A DNA stretch of 64,000 nucleotides from DASUAS01 sp963756895 (GTDB lineage: Bacteria > Actinomycetota > Acidimicrobiia > IMCC26256 > DASPTH01): NCBI GenBank assembly GCA_963756895.1, contig CAVWPI010000007.1, positions 620,001 through 684,000 of the forward strand. Direction: 5' to 3'. Each line of letters starts with the position of its first letter. The stretch's first letter is position 1. The notes below the pieces were generated by a model, which had not been told where the DNA came from, made no database searches, and saw only the letters and a list, made by a program, of their open reading frames with translations. A program made the translations under genes and the position numbers. This document shows, piece by piece, positions 48,454 to 57,688 of this stretch.

Positions 48454-49457
48454 TCAGATCAGCGACAGCGTGGCGGCGCCGCGCACCGCTCCGTTCGCGA
48501 TCGCCAGGAGCGCGTCGTTCGCGGCGTCGAGCGGGAACACCTCGTACGCGACGTGCAGGCCGGCGACCGCAGCGAGATCCATGAACTCCTGCGCGTCGGC
48601 GCGGGTCATGTTGGCGACGGAACGCAGCGTGCGTTCGTGCCAGAGCAGCTCGTAGCGCATCGCGGGGACGTCGCTCATGTGGATGCCTGCGAGCGCGACG
48701 GTGCCGCCGGCGCGCACCGCTCGCAGCGCGACCGGCACGAGCTCGCCGGCCGGAGCGAAGACGACAGCGCGGTCGCACGTCGCCTCCGGCGGCGTCGGCG
48801 ACGTCACCCGTCCAGAGGGCACCGAGCTCGCACGCGCAGCGCGCGGTGCTGCTCACCCCGAGTCACGACCACCACGTCGCAGTCCCAGTGCTGCAGCACC
48901 TGCAGCGCGAGGTGTGCCGACGCGCCGAACCCGAAGAGGGCGACGCGCTCGCCCGCTTGCACGTCGGCGCGCCGCAGCGCGCGGTAACCGATCACACCCG
49001 CGCACAGCAACGGCGCGGCCGCGAGATCGTCGAGCGCCTCCGGCAGCCGCACCGCGAAGTCCTCTCCGACCACGATCATGTCGGCGTATCCGCCGTCGAC
49101 GGTCCACCCGGTGAACTCCGCGGCCACGCACAGGTTCTCCTCGCCACGCCGGCAGAACTCGCAGACGCCGCACGTCCGGTGCAGCCACGCGACGCCGACC
49201 CGGTCTCCGACCGCGAGGTGTCGGCACCCCGCGCCCAGCGTCTCGACCCGGCCGACGACCTGGTGACCGGGAACGAGGGGGAGGCGGGACACCTCGAGAT
49301 CTCCCTCGACCACGTGCAGGTCGGTCCGGCAGCAGGCGCACACGTGCACCCGCACGCGCACCTCGCCGGGACCCGGCACGGGATCGGGGCGTTCGACCGC
49401 CGCGAGCGGTCGGGATGCGATCGGAGCCACGGCCGACAGCTGCTGCGCGCCGCGCAT
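48454..49457 (-). CDS. Zinc-dependent alcohol dehydrogenase, two frameshifts
   Basis: A medium-chain zinc alcohol dehydrogenase of about 333 residues. The catalytic zinc site begins CACCRTDLHVVEGDL and PLVPGHQVVGRVETLGAGC; the structural zinc site is CGVCEFCRRGEENLC. The cofactor fold (RVALFGFGASAHLALQVLQH) follows; the family normally reads GFGASAH here. The C-terminus (VALAGIHMSDVPAMRYELLW) is reached by frame changes near 48840 and 48790. It oxidises alcohols or reduces aldehydes with NAD(P). It follows the MaoC pair by 3 bases on the same strand. Confidence 0.9.
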
Positions 49458-49460
49458 CAG

Positions 49461-49878
49461 CTACGGAACGACGAACGTCGCCTCACCCTTGATCGCCGCG
49501 CCACCCGATGCCTGACGGGTGCAGAGCAGGTCGACGTCGACCCTGCGCTCGCCGCCGTCCTCGTACCGGCGGGTCACGGTGCCGGAGCAGATCACGACGT
49601 CGCCCGGCCACACCTGCTCGCGGAACTGCACCGCGTAGCGGCGCACGTTGGCGGCGCCGAGCCAGTCGGTGGCGAAACCGGCGAGGATGCCGGCCTGGAG
49701 CATGCCGACCGAGAACACCGACGGGTAGCCGGCGGACTTGGCGAACTCCTCGTCGTGGTGGATCGGGTTGAAGTCACCCGATGCGCCCTGGTACCTGACC
49801 ATGTCGGTGCGGCTGATCGGGCCGTACTCGCGCGCCTCGGGGCGCGCCGCCTTCCTGCAGCTCGTCCCAGCCCGCCAT
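49461..49878 (-). CDS. MaoC-like dehydratase (HadB-type), one frameshift
   Basis: About 139 residues with a hot-dog fold and hydratase 2 signature: YQGASGDFNPIHHDEEFAKS contains the catalytic Asp and His. The start MAGWDELQEG at 49878 is in another frame and a change near 49845 joins them. It is coupled to the upstream partner by TGATG. Pairs like this form heterodimeric (3R)-hydroxyacyl-thioester dehydratases, as HadA-HadB do in mycobacteria, or act on enoyl-CoA. Substrate unknown. Confidence 0.88.
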
Positions 49879-50330
49879 CACGATCCCTCCGTCGGTGCCT
49901 TGCCGGTCTCGATCATGGTCGTGCGGGACTCGGCGACGACCGTGCCGGTCTGGTCCTTGTACTCCGTGACCATCTCCGCGAAGCGCATCGTGCCGCCGCG
50001 CTTGCCGTCCTTCTCGTAGACCTTGTCGATCCACGACTCGGTGCTGATCACGTCGCCCGCCTTCGGCGGCGGACCGTGGAACACGAACTCCTGACCGCCG
50101 TGCAGCAGTCGGGCGAGGTTGATGTTGAGGGAGACCACCGGGTTGGGCAGGTCGGCCGGCGCCCAGAACCCGGAGGCGATCAGCCACGTGGGCGGGATCA
50201 CCGCTGCGGGGTCGTCGAGGTAGTCGGGGTTGCTCGTCTTCGTCGCCTGCGCGAACTCGCGGATCTTCCCCCGCTCGATCGGGAACGTGTAACCGGGATA
50301 GCGCTTCCCGATCACCGAGTCGTCTGCCAT
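49878..50330 (-). CDS. MaoC N-terminal-type dehydratase partner (HadA-like)
   Basis: An intact 150-residue hot-dog protein lacking the catalytic Asp-His pair. YPGYTFPIERGKIREFAQAT, PPTWLIASGFWAP and GGQEFVFHGPPPKAGDVIS match the FAS1-like dehydratase N-terminal domain family (HadA). It would form a heterodimer with the catalytic partner encoded immediately downstream and provide the acyl-chain tunnel. It starts about 50 bases downstream of ligA on the same strand. Confidence 0.9.
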   Translation of the reverse strand: MADDSVIGKRYPGYTFPIERGKIREFAQATKTSNPDYLDDPAAVIPPTWLIASGFWAPADLPNPVVSLNINLARLLHGGQEFVFHGPPPKAGDVISTESWIDKVYEKDGKRGGTMRFAEMVTEYKDQTGTVVAESRTTMIETGKAPTEGS

Positions 50331-50381
50331 GTCTCCCCCGTGTGGTCCGTGGTTGCCGGGAATCTAGCGGCGGGAGCCACG

Positions 50382-52443
50382 TCACTCGGACGTCGCGGGT
50401 CCGTGCTCCAGGAGGTGACGGAGGCCGTCTTCGTCGAGTGTGGTGACACCGAGCTGCTCGGCCTTCGCGAGCTTCGATCCCGGGCTCTCGCCCACGACCA
50501 CGTAGCTCGTCTTCTTCGAGACGCTCCCGGTGACCTTGCCGCCGCGCGCCTCGAGCTCGGCCTGCGTCTCGTCGCGCGTCATCGACGGCAGCGTGCCCGT
50601 GATCACGAAGTTCAGGCCCGCGAGCGACGGACCGTCGCTGCGCACCTCGGCCTTCTCGGGACCCTGCACGTTCACACCCGCGTCGACGAGCCGGCGCACG
50701 AGGTCGCGATTGCGCTCGTTGCCGAAGAACGCCACCACGCTCTCGGCGATCACGCCGCCGACTCCCGGGACGACCGCGAGCTCCTCGACGCCGGCGCCGA
50801 CGATGGCGTCGAGGCTCCCGAGCTCACGGGCGAGGGCCTGGGCCGCGCTGGGACCGACGTGTCGGATCCCCAGGCCGACGAGCAACCGGGCGAGGGGCCG
50901 GTCACGTGACTGGTCGACGGCGTCGACGAGCAACTGCGCCGATCGTTCGCCGATGCGCTCGAGCGGAATCAGGGCCTCGACGGTCAACGAGTACACATCG
51001 GCGGCATCGTTGAGGAGGCCTGCTGCGACGAACTGCGTGACCCGCTCCTCGCCGAGGCCTTCGATGTCCATCGCCGAGCGCCCGGCGAAGAACACGATGC
51101 GCTGCACGCGCTGGGCCGGGCAGTCGACGTTGACGCAGCGCGTGTCGGCCTCACCTTCGAGGCGCACGAACGGTTGCCGGCACACGGGGCAGTGGGTGGG
51201 GAACTTCCACTTGCGCGCGCCCTTCTTGCGCTTGGCGAGCACCGGGCCCACGACCTCGGGGATGACGTCGCCGGCCTTGCGGACGATGACGGTGTCGCCG
51301 ACGCGAACGTCCTTGCGCGCCACTTCGTCCTGGTTGTGCAGCGTGGCCAAACCGACCGTCGACCCGCCCACGAAGATCGGTTCGAGCTCCGCGAACGGTG
51401 TGGCACGACCGGTGCGACCGATGCTCACCTTGATCCCGCGCAGCACCGTGGTCTTCTCTTCGGGCGGGAACTTGAAGGCGATCGCCCAGCGCGGCGCGCG
51501 ACTGGTGAAGCCGAGCTCGTTGCGTTGCGCGAGGTCGTCGACCTTCACGACCGCGCCGTCGATGTCGTAGCCGAACGAGTGGCGGTTCGCCTCGACGCGT
51601 TCGCAGAATTCGTAGACGTCGTCGAGCGACGCCAGCTGCTCGATGTGGTCGTTGACCGGGAGACCGAGGTCGCCGAGCCACTCGAGCGTCTGGTGATGCG
51701 ACTGCAGCGCCGGACCACCGTCCTGCACACCGAGTTGGTACGCGTCGAACGCGAGATCGCGTGACGCGGTGATGCGTGGATCCTTCTGCCGCAGGCTCCC
51801 GGCGGCGGCGTTGCGCGGGTTGGCGAAGAGCCGGTCGCCGGCGTCGCCCTGCCGTCGGTTGAGCTCCTCGAACGACGCGAGGGGCATGAACACCTCACCC
51901 CGTACTTCGAGCCGGGTGGGGATCGCGTCGCCGTGGAGCAGCTCCGGGATCGACGCGATGGTCGCGACGTTGGCGGTGACGTCCTCACCGGTCTCGCCGT
52001 CGCCGCGGGTCGCGCCGCGCACGAGCCGGCCGTCCTCGTAGAGCAACGAGATCGCGAGGCCGTCGAGCTTCGGTTCGCCGACGAACGTGACGGGGTCGGT
52101 GATGACGCGCTCGATGCGGGCGTACCACGCGGCCAGCTCCTCCCGGGCGAAGGCGTTGTCGAGCGAGAGCATCGCGACCACGTGGCGGACCGGAGCGAAC
52201 GTGGCCGACGGCGGGGCGCCGACCTCTTCCAGCGGCGAGTCGGCGGTGTCGAGCTCGGGGTGCTGCGTCGGCCAGCGCCTGGAGCTCCCGGACGAGGTCG
52301 TCGAACTCGGCGTCGGAGACCTCGGGTTCGTCGTCGCGGTAGTACCGCTCGCGGTGGTGACGGATCTGCGTCGCGAGGTCGGCCGCGCGCGCGGCGACCT
52401 CGGGCGGGACTGCTCCGGAAGCGGCGCGGGCCATCGCCCGCAA
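50382..52443 (-). CDS. ligA: NAD-dependent DNA ligase, one frameshift
   Basis: LigA of about 687 residues. Domain Ia (HHRERYYRDDEPEVSDAEFD), a frame change near 52262, then the adenylation motif FVGEPKLDGLAISLLYEDGR with the catalytic Lys in KLDG, and GEVFMPLASFEELN. The OB fold (VSIGRTGRATPFAELEPIFV), the zinc finger (CPVCRQPFVRLEGEADTRC), helix-hairpin-helix segments and the C-terminal BRCT domain (GLNFVITGTLPSMTRDETQA, VVGESPGSKLAKAEQLG) follow in order. It is the essential replicative ligase. ATG 52443 or 52434 may be the start. Confidence 0.97.
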
Positions 52444-52473
52444 TCTACCGATCGGGTGTGACGGGGATGCGGG

Positions 52474-53031
52474 CTACGTCGTGGTCGTCGTCGGCGGAGC
52501 CGTCGTCGGCGGCGCCGTCGTCGGCGGAGCCGTCGTCGGCGGCGCCGTCGTCGGCGGAGCCGTCGTGGGCGGCGCCGTGGTCGGCGGCGCCGTCGTGGTC
52601 GTGGGGCGGGTCGTCGAGGTGGTCGACGAGCTCGTCGTGGTGCTCGACGACGACGTGGTGGTGGTCTTCGGGGTGTCGTCGCCGCCATCGTCGGACACGA
52701 CCAGCGCGATCACCACACCGGCGAGGATGACCGCGAGGACGATCAGCGCGGCGATGAGCCAGCGCATCCCCGACGACATCCCCTCGTCATCGTCGTCGGG
52801 CGGCACGTCCCCGTCGCCTCCGCGACCGCCTCCGGCAGCACCCGCTCCCGCCGCGCCGCCGGCAGCACCGGCGGCCGCCGCAGCCGCGGGCATGGCCATC
52901 GTCTGCTCGCCCGTCGGGGGTGCGCCCTCAGCGCCACCGTCGACCGCCGCACCACAATTGGCGCACACGGTCGCGCCCGGTTCGAGCGGCTGACCGCACA
53001 CTCCGCAGTAGCGGTACGACGAGGTTTCCAC
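52474..53031 (-). CDS. Zinc-ribbon membrane protein with Thr/Pro repeat tail
   Basis: A 185-residue protein from GTG 53031. It has a cytoplasmic zinc ribbon with two CXXC pairs (YCGVCGQPLEPGATVCANCG), an Ala/Gly linker, a transmembrane helix (LIAALIVLAVILAGVVIALV) and an extracytoplasmic Thr/Ser/Pro tail ending in seven PPTTA repeats. The start lies one base past the stop of the MetE-like gene. The tail resembles mucin-like, wall-spanning or O-mannosylated segments. Function unknown; double zinc ribbons can be ligand sensors. Confidence 0.8.
   Translation of the reverse strand: METSSYRYCGVCGQPLEPGATVCANCGAAVDGGAEGAPPTGEQTMAMPAAAAAAGAAGGAAGAGAAGGGRGGDGDVPPDDDDEGMSSGMRWLIAALIVLAVILAGVVIALVVSDDGGDDTPKTTTTSSSSTTTSSSTTSTTRPTTTTAPPTTAPPTTAPPTTAPPTTAPPTTAPPTTAPPTTTTT
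52486..52590. repeat. Seven tandem 15-bp units encoding PPTTA
   Basis: Units CGTCGTCGGCGGAGC alternate with CGTCGTCGGCGGCGC seven times with few mismatches; the alternation makes a 30-bp higher-order unit. Read on the minus strand it encodes the Thr/Pro tail. It should be prone to length change and to assembly error. Confidence 0.9.
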
Positions 53032-53032
53032 T

Positions 53033-54042
53033 TCAGGCTCCCAGTGTGAGTCGCGCCGCGACCGCCTGGTCGTGCACCCGGGCGGCCAACTCGCGTGCGA
53101 TGCCGAGCACGCGCTCGGCCTGCGAGGCACCGTAGCCCGCCAGGCCGCACGCCGGGGTGATGACCCCGCGCGTGCGCAGCGGCACCGGATCGCATCCGCG
53201 CCGCGTGAGCTCGCACCACACGCGCGCCAGCACGCGCCAGTGCGGATCGGCCGACTCGCCGACCGGGCGGTCGGTCGGCACCGCGCCCCACGCGATCCAA
53301 CCGTCGCCGTCGAGGAACCGCGCCAGACCGACGGTGTGTTCCACGAGGTCGTCGCCGACCTCGACGCCGAGCACCTCGGGCCCGGCTTCGAGCGCGAGGC
53401 GAGATCGCCGTCGCCACACACGTGTACGCCGGTCATGCTGTCGACCGCGGCGAGCGCACCCGACAACACGTCGATCGCGGCTTCGCGGTCGAGCGGCGCC
53501 TCGTCACGTCGCCACGACACCAACGACGGTTCGTCGAGGAACAACACGAGTCCGGTACCGGGCAGGCGTGCGTGCACGAGCGCTTCGATCGCCACCGACC
53601 ACGCGCGCGTGACGGTCGCGGCACGCCGGAACGCGCGGGGCGCGGGCATCCCGGCCGCGTGCAGCGCGGTGCCGAGCGTGAGTGGACCGGTGACCTGGGC
53701 CTTCACCCGGAGCGGCGAGCGTTCGGCCCGTGACGCGACGTCGAGGAACGCGAGGAGGCCCGAGTGCGCACGATCGTCGAAGACGCACTCCGGCGCGGCG
53801 TCGGACTCACCGAGGACCGTGAGCGATCCGTCGGGCGCGACCTGCACCTCGGGCAGCGCGACCAGCCACTGGGCAAGCATCCCTTCCCGCGGGTCACGGC
53901 CCGGCAGCTGCGGCACGGCCGGCAGGTCGGGCAAGCACCGCAACACGAGCTCCGCCGCGCCGACGGGATCGTCGTGGGGCAGGCTCCCGATGCCGGTCGC
54001 GACCCCGGGGACGAGGACCGGGGCCCGGAGGGTCGACGACAT
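53033..54042 (-). CDS. MetE/UROD-superfamily, cobalamin-independent methionine synthase-like protein, one frameshift
   Basis: About 336 residues with the TIM-barrel pattern of the archaeal-type MetE/UROD superfamily. GVATGIGSLPHDDPVGAAEL at the start, VKAQVTGPLTLGTALHAAG, LVLFLDEPSLVSW and GVHVCGDGD are visible. After a frame change near 53400 the end is IAWGAVPTDRPVGES and RGVITPACGLAGYGAS, where HXC/C-type zinc ligands (HVC, PACG) sit. It is shorter than full MetE and lacks the N-terminal folate half. Such proteins can transfer methyl groups; the donor is unknown. ATG 54042 lies 8 bases after TAGAGT. Confidence 0.8.
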
Positions 54043-54072
54043 GGGGCCGTACTCTACGATCGGCTCGGCGGC

Positions 54073-55020
54073 ATGCTCCAAGCGGGCGCGCCCGGTGTCG
54101 AACGGAACGAACGGAGTTCCCGCTGCCTCGTCCTCTCCTTCCTGTGGTTGCTGCGCGTCGCGTGGATCACCTTGCCGGTGACCGCGGGGCCCGGCGCATC
54201 GGCGTCGCTCGCGAACTGGTCCGACGGACCGCGCATCGCGGGCGCGGTGCTGCTGTGGGTCGCGTGGGCCGTCGGGCTGCTCGCGACGCTCGCGCCGCGC
54301 CCGGTCATGCTCACCGTGCTGCGCGTCGTCGCGCCCGCGTTCCTCATCGGCGGCGTGTTGGTCGCGATCGACGGCGATGCGTCGGCCATCGCGATCGTCG
54401 GCGCGGTCGTCGCGACGTTGGTGGGCGCGCTCCTCGCGTCGGGACACGACATCGCGTCGGCGGCCGCCAACGCGGTCGCGTACGGCGACGAACAGCGGTA
54501 CCCGTTGCGTGTGCCACCCGCGCTCTTCCTCGGTCCACTCCCCGGCGCGCGCCTCCTCGTGATGGCCGGCGTGGTCGCGCCGGTGCTGTTGCTGGCCGAC
54601 GGCCGCATCGTGCTCGGCGTGGCCGCCCTGCTCGTGGGCGGCGGCGTGGTGTACCTGCTCGGCCGCTCGCTCGACTCGCTCTCCCGCCGCTGGGCGGTGC
54701 TCGTGCCCGCGGGGTTCGTGGTCGTGGACCCGCTCAGCCTCGCCGACCCCACGCTGTTCCTGCGGGAACACGTGCGGCACGTGGCTCCGGAGCCGCCGAC
54801 CGCCGCACCGGAAGGCGTGCTCGACCTGCGCCTCGGTGCCGGCGCCGGTTCGGTGTCGGTGCGCTTCGACGAGGAGGTCGACCTCACCCGGGCGGCCCGC
54901 GGCCGGCACGGGGGTGCGACGGTGTCGACGGCCGAGATCATGGTCGCGGTCGCACGCCGCGACGAGATGCTGCGCAAGGCCGCCGAGCGCCGGCTGCCGG
55001 TGAAGGTGCCCGTCAGGTAG
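54073..55020 (+). CDS. Multi-span membrane protein of unknown function
   Basis: A 315-residue protein with about six hydrophobic segments (LVLSFLWLLRVAWITLPVTA, GAVLLWVAWAVGLLATLAP, VAPAFLIGGVLVAIDG and others) and a soluble C-terminal domain of about 80 residues (VLDLRLGAGAGSVSVRFDEE). No family is recognised. ATG 54073 is the first suitable codon after a -10-like TACGAT, with 12 bases between. It is divergent from the MetE-like gene, and its stop overlaps the mnmA stop region by 8 bases. Confidence 0.75.
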   Translation: MLQAGAPGVERNERSSRCLVLSFLWLLRVAWITLPVTAGPGASASLANWSDGPRIAGAVLLWVAWAVGLLATLAPRPVMLTVLRVVAPAFLIGGVLVAIDGDASAIAIVGAVVATLVGALLASGHDIASAAANAVAYGDEQRYPLRVPPALFLGPLPGARLLVMAGVVAPVLLLADGRIVLGVAALLVGGGVVYLLGRSLDSLSRRWAVLVPAGFVVVDPLSLADPTLFLREHVRHVAPEPPTAAPEGVLDLRLGAGAGSVSVRFDEEVDLTRAARGRHGGATVSTAEIMVAVARRDEMLRKAAERRLPVKVPVR

Positions 55021-56076
55021 CGATGCCGCCGGCGAGCAACGCGTCGGCGGCGTACAGCGCGACCACCTGACCCGGCGCGACCCGCGGCTGTGGGGTGGCG
55101 AAGTGCACGGTGGTGCCGTCGAACGTGGCCGCCACGGGCTCGCCGTGGGCCCGCGTCTGTGCGCTCAGGTCGTCGCGCCCGACAGGTGACGCGTCGACGA
55201 ACGTGAGGTCGCGCAGCACCACCGAGTCACGCAACAGCTCACTCCGCTCGCCGAGGGTCACGGTTGCCGTGCGGGCATCGACGTCGACCACGTAGCGACG
55301 ATCGCCCGTCGCGACCCCGAGCCCGCGCCGCTGGCCGATCGTGAACGCGGCGACGCCGTCGTGCTCACCCAGGCGTCGCGCCCTGCGTGTCGACGATCGC
55401 GCCCGCGTGCGCGGGGATGCGCTCGGCCAGGAACTCGCGACGGCCACCCCGGGTGATGAAGCACACGTCCATGCTCTCGGCCTTGGCGGCCGTGCGGAGC
55501 CCGAGGCGCGCCGCGTGGTCACGCACCTGCGCCTTGGTGAGCTCACCCACGGGAAGTCGGGTGCGCGCCAGCTCGCGCTGACGCAGCATGTAGAGCACGT
55601 ACGACTGGTCCTTGGCCGCGTCGGCACCCCGCCGCAGCGCAGAGGTCCCGTCGGCCTCGGCGGTGACGCGCGCGTGGTGACCGGTGGCGACGGCGTCGAA
55701 GCCGAGCGCCTCGGCGCGTCGGAAGAGGGCCCCGAACTTGATCGACCGGTTGCACTCCACACAGGGATTCGGGGTGCGCCCGTCGGCGTGGGCGCGCGAC
55801 GTACGGCTCCACGACCGAGTCGTGGAACGTGTCGGTGAGGTTGAACACGTAGTGCGGCACTCCGAGCTGCGCGGCGACCCGGCGGGCATCTTCGACGTCG
55901 GCGACGCTGCAGCATCCGGAGTCGGATTCCCCGCCCCAGAGCTTGAGCGTGACCCCGGTGACGTCATGGCCCGCCTCGAGCAGCAACGCGGCCGCGACCG
56001 ACGAGTCGACGCCGCCGCTCATGGCGACGAGCACCCGCTCGCGCACGCTCCCGCTCATGTTCACGCCCATGCTCAC
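55013..56076 (-). CDS. mnmA: tRNA-specific 2-thiouridylase, about two frameshifts
   Basis: About 354 residues. The PP-loop ATPase motif is VLVAMSGGVDSSVAAALLLE. The tRNA-binding and catalytic parts follow after a frame change near 55800: NPCVECNRSIKFGALFRRA with the first active Cys, AAKDQSYVLYMLRQREL and ESMDVCFI with the second Cys. Then, after another change near 55380, FTIGQRRGLGVATGDRRYVV. It installs sulfur at wobble U34 of Lys, Glu and Gln tRNAs. The GTG start overlaps the csd stop (GTGA), so sulfur donor and acceptor are co-translated. Confidence 0.95.
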
Positions 56077-57252
56077 GCTGCGGCGCGGCGTAGCTGCTCC
56101 ACCGCGCGGACGATCACGGCGAGCGCGTCGTCGATGTCGTGCTCCGTCGACGCGAAGCCGAGCGAGAGCCGGATCGACGAGACGGCGTCGTCGCGGGTGA
56201 TCCCCATCGCGTCGAGCACGTGCGACGGCTCGGTGGCACCCGAGGAACACGATGATCCCGCGGCGGCGCACACACCGGCCTGGTCGAGCGCCACGAGCAG
56301 CATCTCCGCGTCGACCCCGTGGAAGCCGAGGTGCGCGTTCCCCGCGACCTTGGCCGCGCGATCGCCGTTCTCGAACGCATCGGGCACGGTCGCGAGCAGG
56401 CCGTCGACCAGGCGGTCGCGGAGGAGGGCGATCCGGGCGACGTCGGCATCGCGTTCGGCGCACGTGACGCGCAGCGCAGCCGCCATCGCGACCGCGCCGG
56501 CGACGTTGGAGGTGCCGGATCGCACCCCACGCTCCTGACCCCCACCTTCGATCAACGGCTCGAGCGTCACGCCCGTGCGCACGACGAGCGCGCCGGTGCC
56601 CTTCGCACCACCGAACTTGTGGGCCGAGATCGCCACCAGATCTGCTGCCACCGCGGCCTCGGCGACATCGAGCCACGGCACCGCCTGGACCGCGTCGGTG
56701 TGGACGAGCGCGCCGGGCGCGACCTCGCGGACTCGACGCGCGATGTCGCCGAGCGGCTGGATCGTGCCGACCTCGTTGTTGACCAGCATCACGGAGACCA
56801 GCGCGGTGCCGTCGTCGACCGCGCCTGCGACCGACTCGGGGTCGACGACGCCGGTGATGGGCACCGGCAGCCGTGTGACCCGGAATCCCTCCCCTGCGAG
56901 GCGATCGCACGAGGCCAGGACACCCTTGTGCTCGAACGCCGTCGTGACCACGCCGTCGCGCCCCGTGCGGGACCGGAGGGTGCGGGCGGCGCCCTTGACC
57001 GCGAGGTTGTCGGCTTCGGTGCCACCGGCGGTGAACACGACCTCGGCGGGGGCCGCGCCGAGGAGAGCGGCGACCTCTTCGCCGCGCCGCTTCCAGCGCC
57101 GTCTTGGCCGCCCGGGCGGCCGCGTGACCCCCGCTCGGGTTGCCGAACGTCCCGGCCAGGAAGGGCGCCATGGCCTCGACCGCCTCGGGCCGGACCGGGG
57201 TGGTGGCCGCGTGGTCGAGGTACACGAAACCGGCGTCGGAAGGGGTGTTCAC
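56073..57252 (-). CDS. Cysteine desulfurase (NifS/IscS family), one frameshift
   Basis: About 393 residues, PLP-dependent. It starts GTG at 57252 (YLDHAATTPVRPEAVEAM and FGNPSGGHAAARAAKTALE); after a frame change near 57080 come VVFTAGGTEADNLAVKGAAR, HTDAVQAVPWLDVAEA, the PLP Lys in AISAHKFGGAKGTGALV, GGGQERGVRSGTSNVAGAVA and the catalytic Cys loop GSSCSSGATEPSHVLDAMG. It supplies sulfane sulfur to the coupled MnmA and perhaps to Fe-S assembly. TACACT ends 6 bases before the start. Confidence 0.95.
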
Positions 57253-57307
57253 CGGTCAAGTGTACGGAGCCGGAATAACTGTCACACCCCCCGGTGATAC
57301 TCCTCAT

Positions 57308-57584
57308 GTGACCACGCAACTGCGCCTCGTCGAGCCCCCCGAACCCCGGCCCCGCCCCGCGGCGGGCGCCGCGAAGCGCTCCGCCAAGGCTCCCGCCAAG
57401 GCCACGACCCGTCGTACGACCGCTCGCGGCCGCACCACTGCGCGCCGCCCGCACCGGGCGTCGGTCGGCCTCCTGGGGCGACTGGCGTCTCGACGCCGGC
57501 ACGCGCCGGGTGGGCCGGGAAGGCGTCGCGAGCGCCCGCCGAGCCCTCGAGGCCGCGCTGGAACAGGAGCTCCGGGCCAGCTGA
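57308..57584 (+). CDS. Small Lys/Ala/Thr-rich, histone H1-like protein, one frameshift
   Basis: About 92 residues from GTG 57308, which lies 6 bases after GATACT. The middle is a basic Ala/Lys/Arg/Thr tract (AAKRSAKAPAKATTRRTTAR) like histone H1 or mycobacterial HU tails and suggests DNA binding. After a frame change near 57465 the C-terminus is WGDWRLDAGTRRVGREGVAS and ARRALEAALEQELRAS, an acidic-basic helix. No known family is recognised. It sits alone between divergent csd and downstream mcm. The basic tract could also be a disordered linker. Confidence 0.65.
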
Positions 57585-57688
57585 CCCCACCGGAGCCCCT
57601 CCGGCGCCTCCGGTCCGGTCCCGCGCTCGTCGCCGGGGCGACGCCTCCGGCTTCTCCCTGTGCGCAGGACCGCCGTACCCTTTCGGGC

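Noticed and set aside
52481..52993. Plus-strand frame beginning with a VVGGA repeat
   Set aside because: It is the complement of the PPTTA repeat of the zinc-ribbon gene, with no ribosome site and no family resemblance.
57585..57688. Cobalamin riboswitch before methylmalonyl-CoA mutase
   Set aside because: No B12-box-like sequence is visible, the gap is only 104 bases, and a TACCCT box 7 bases before the ATG implies no leader.
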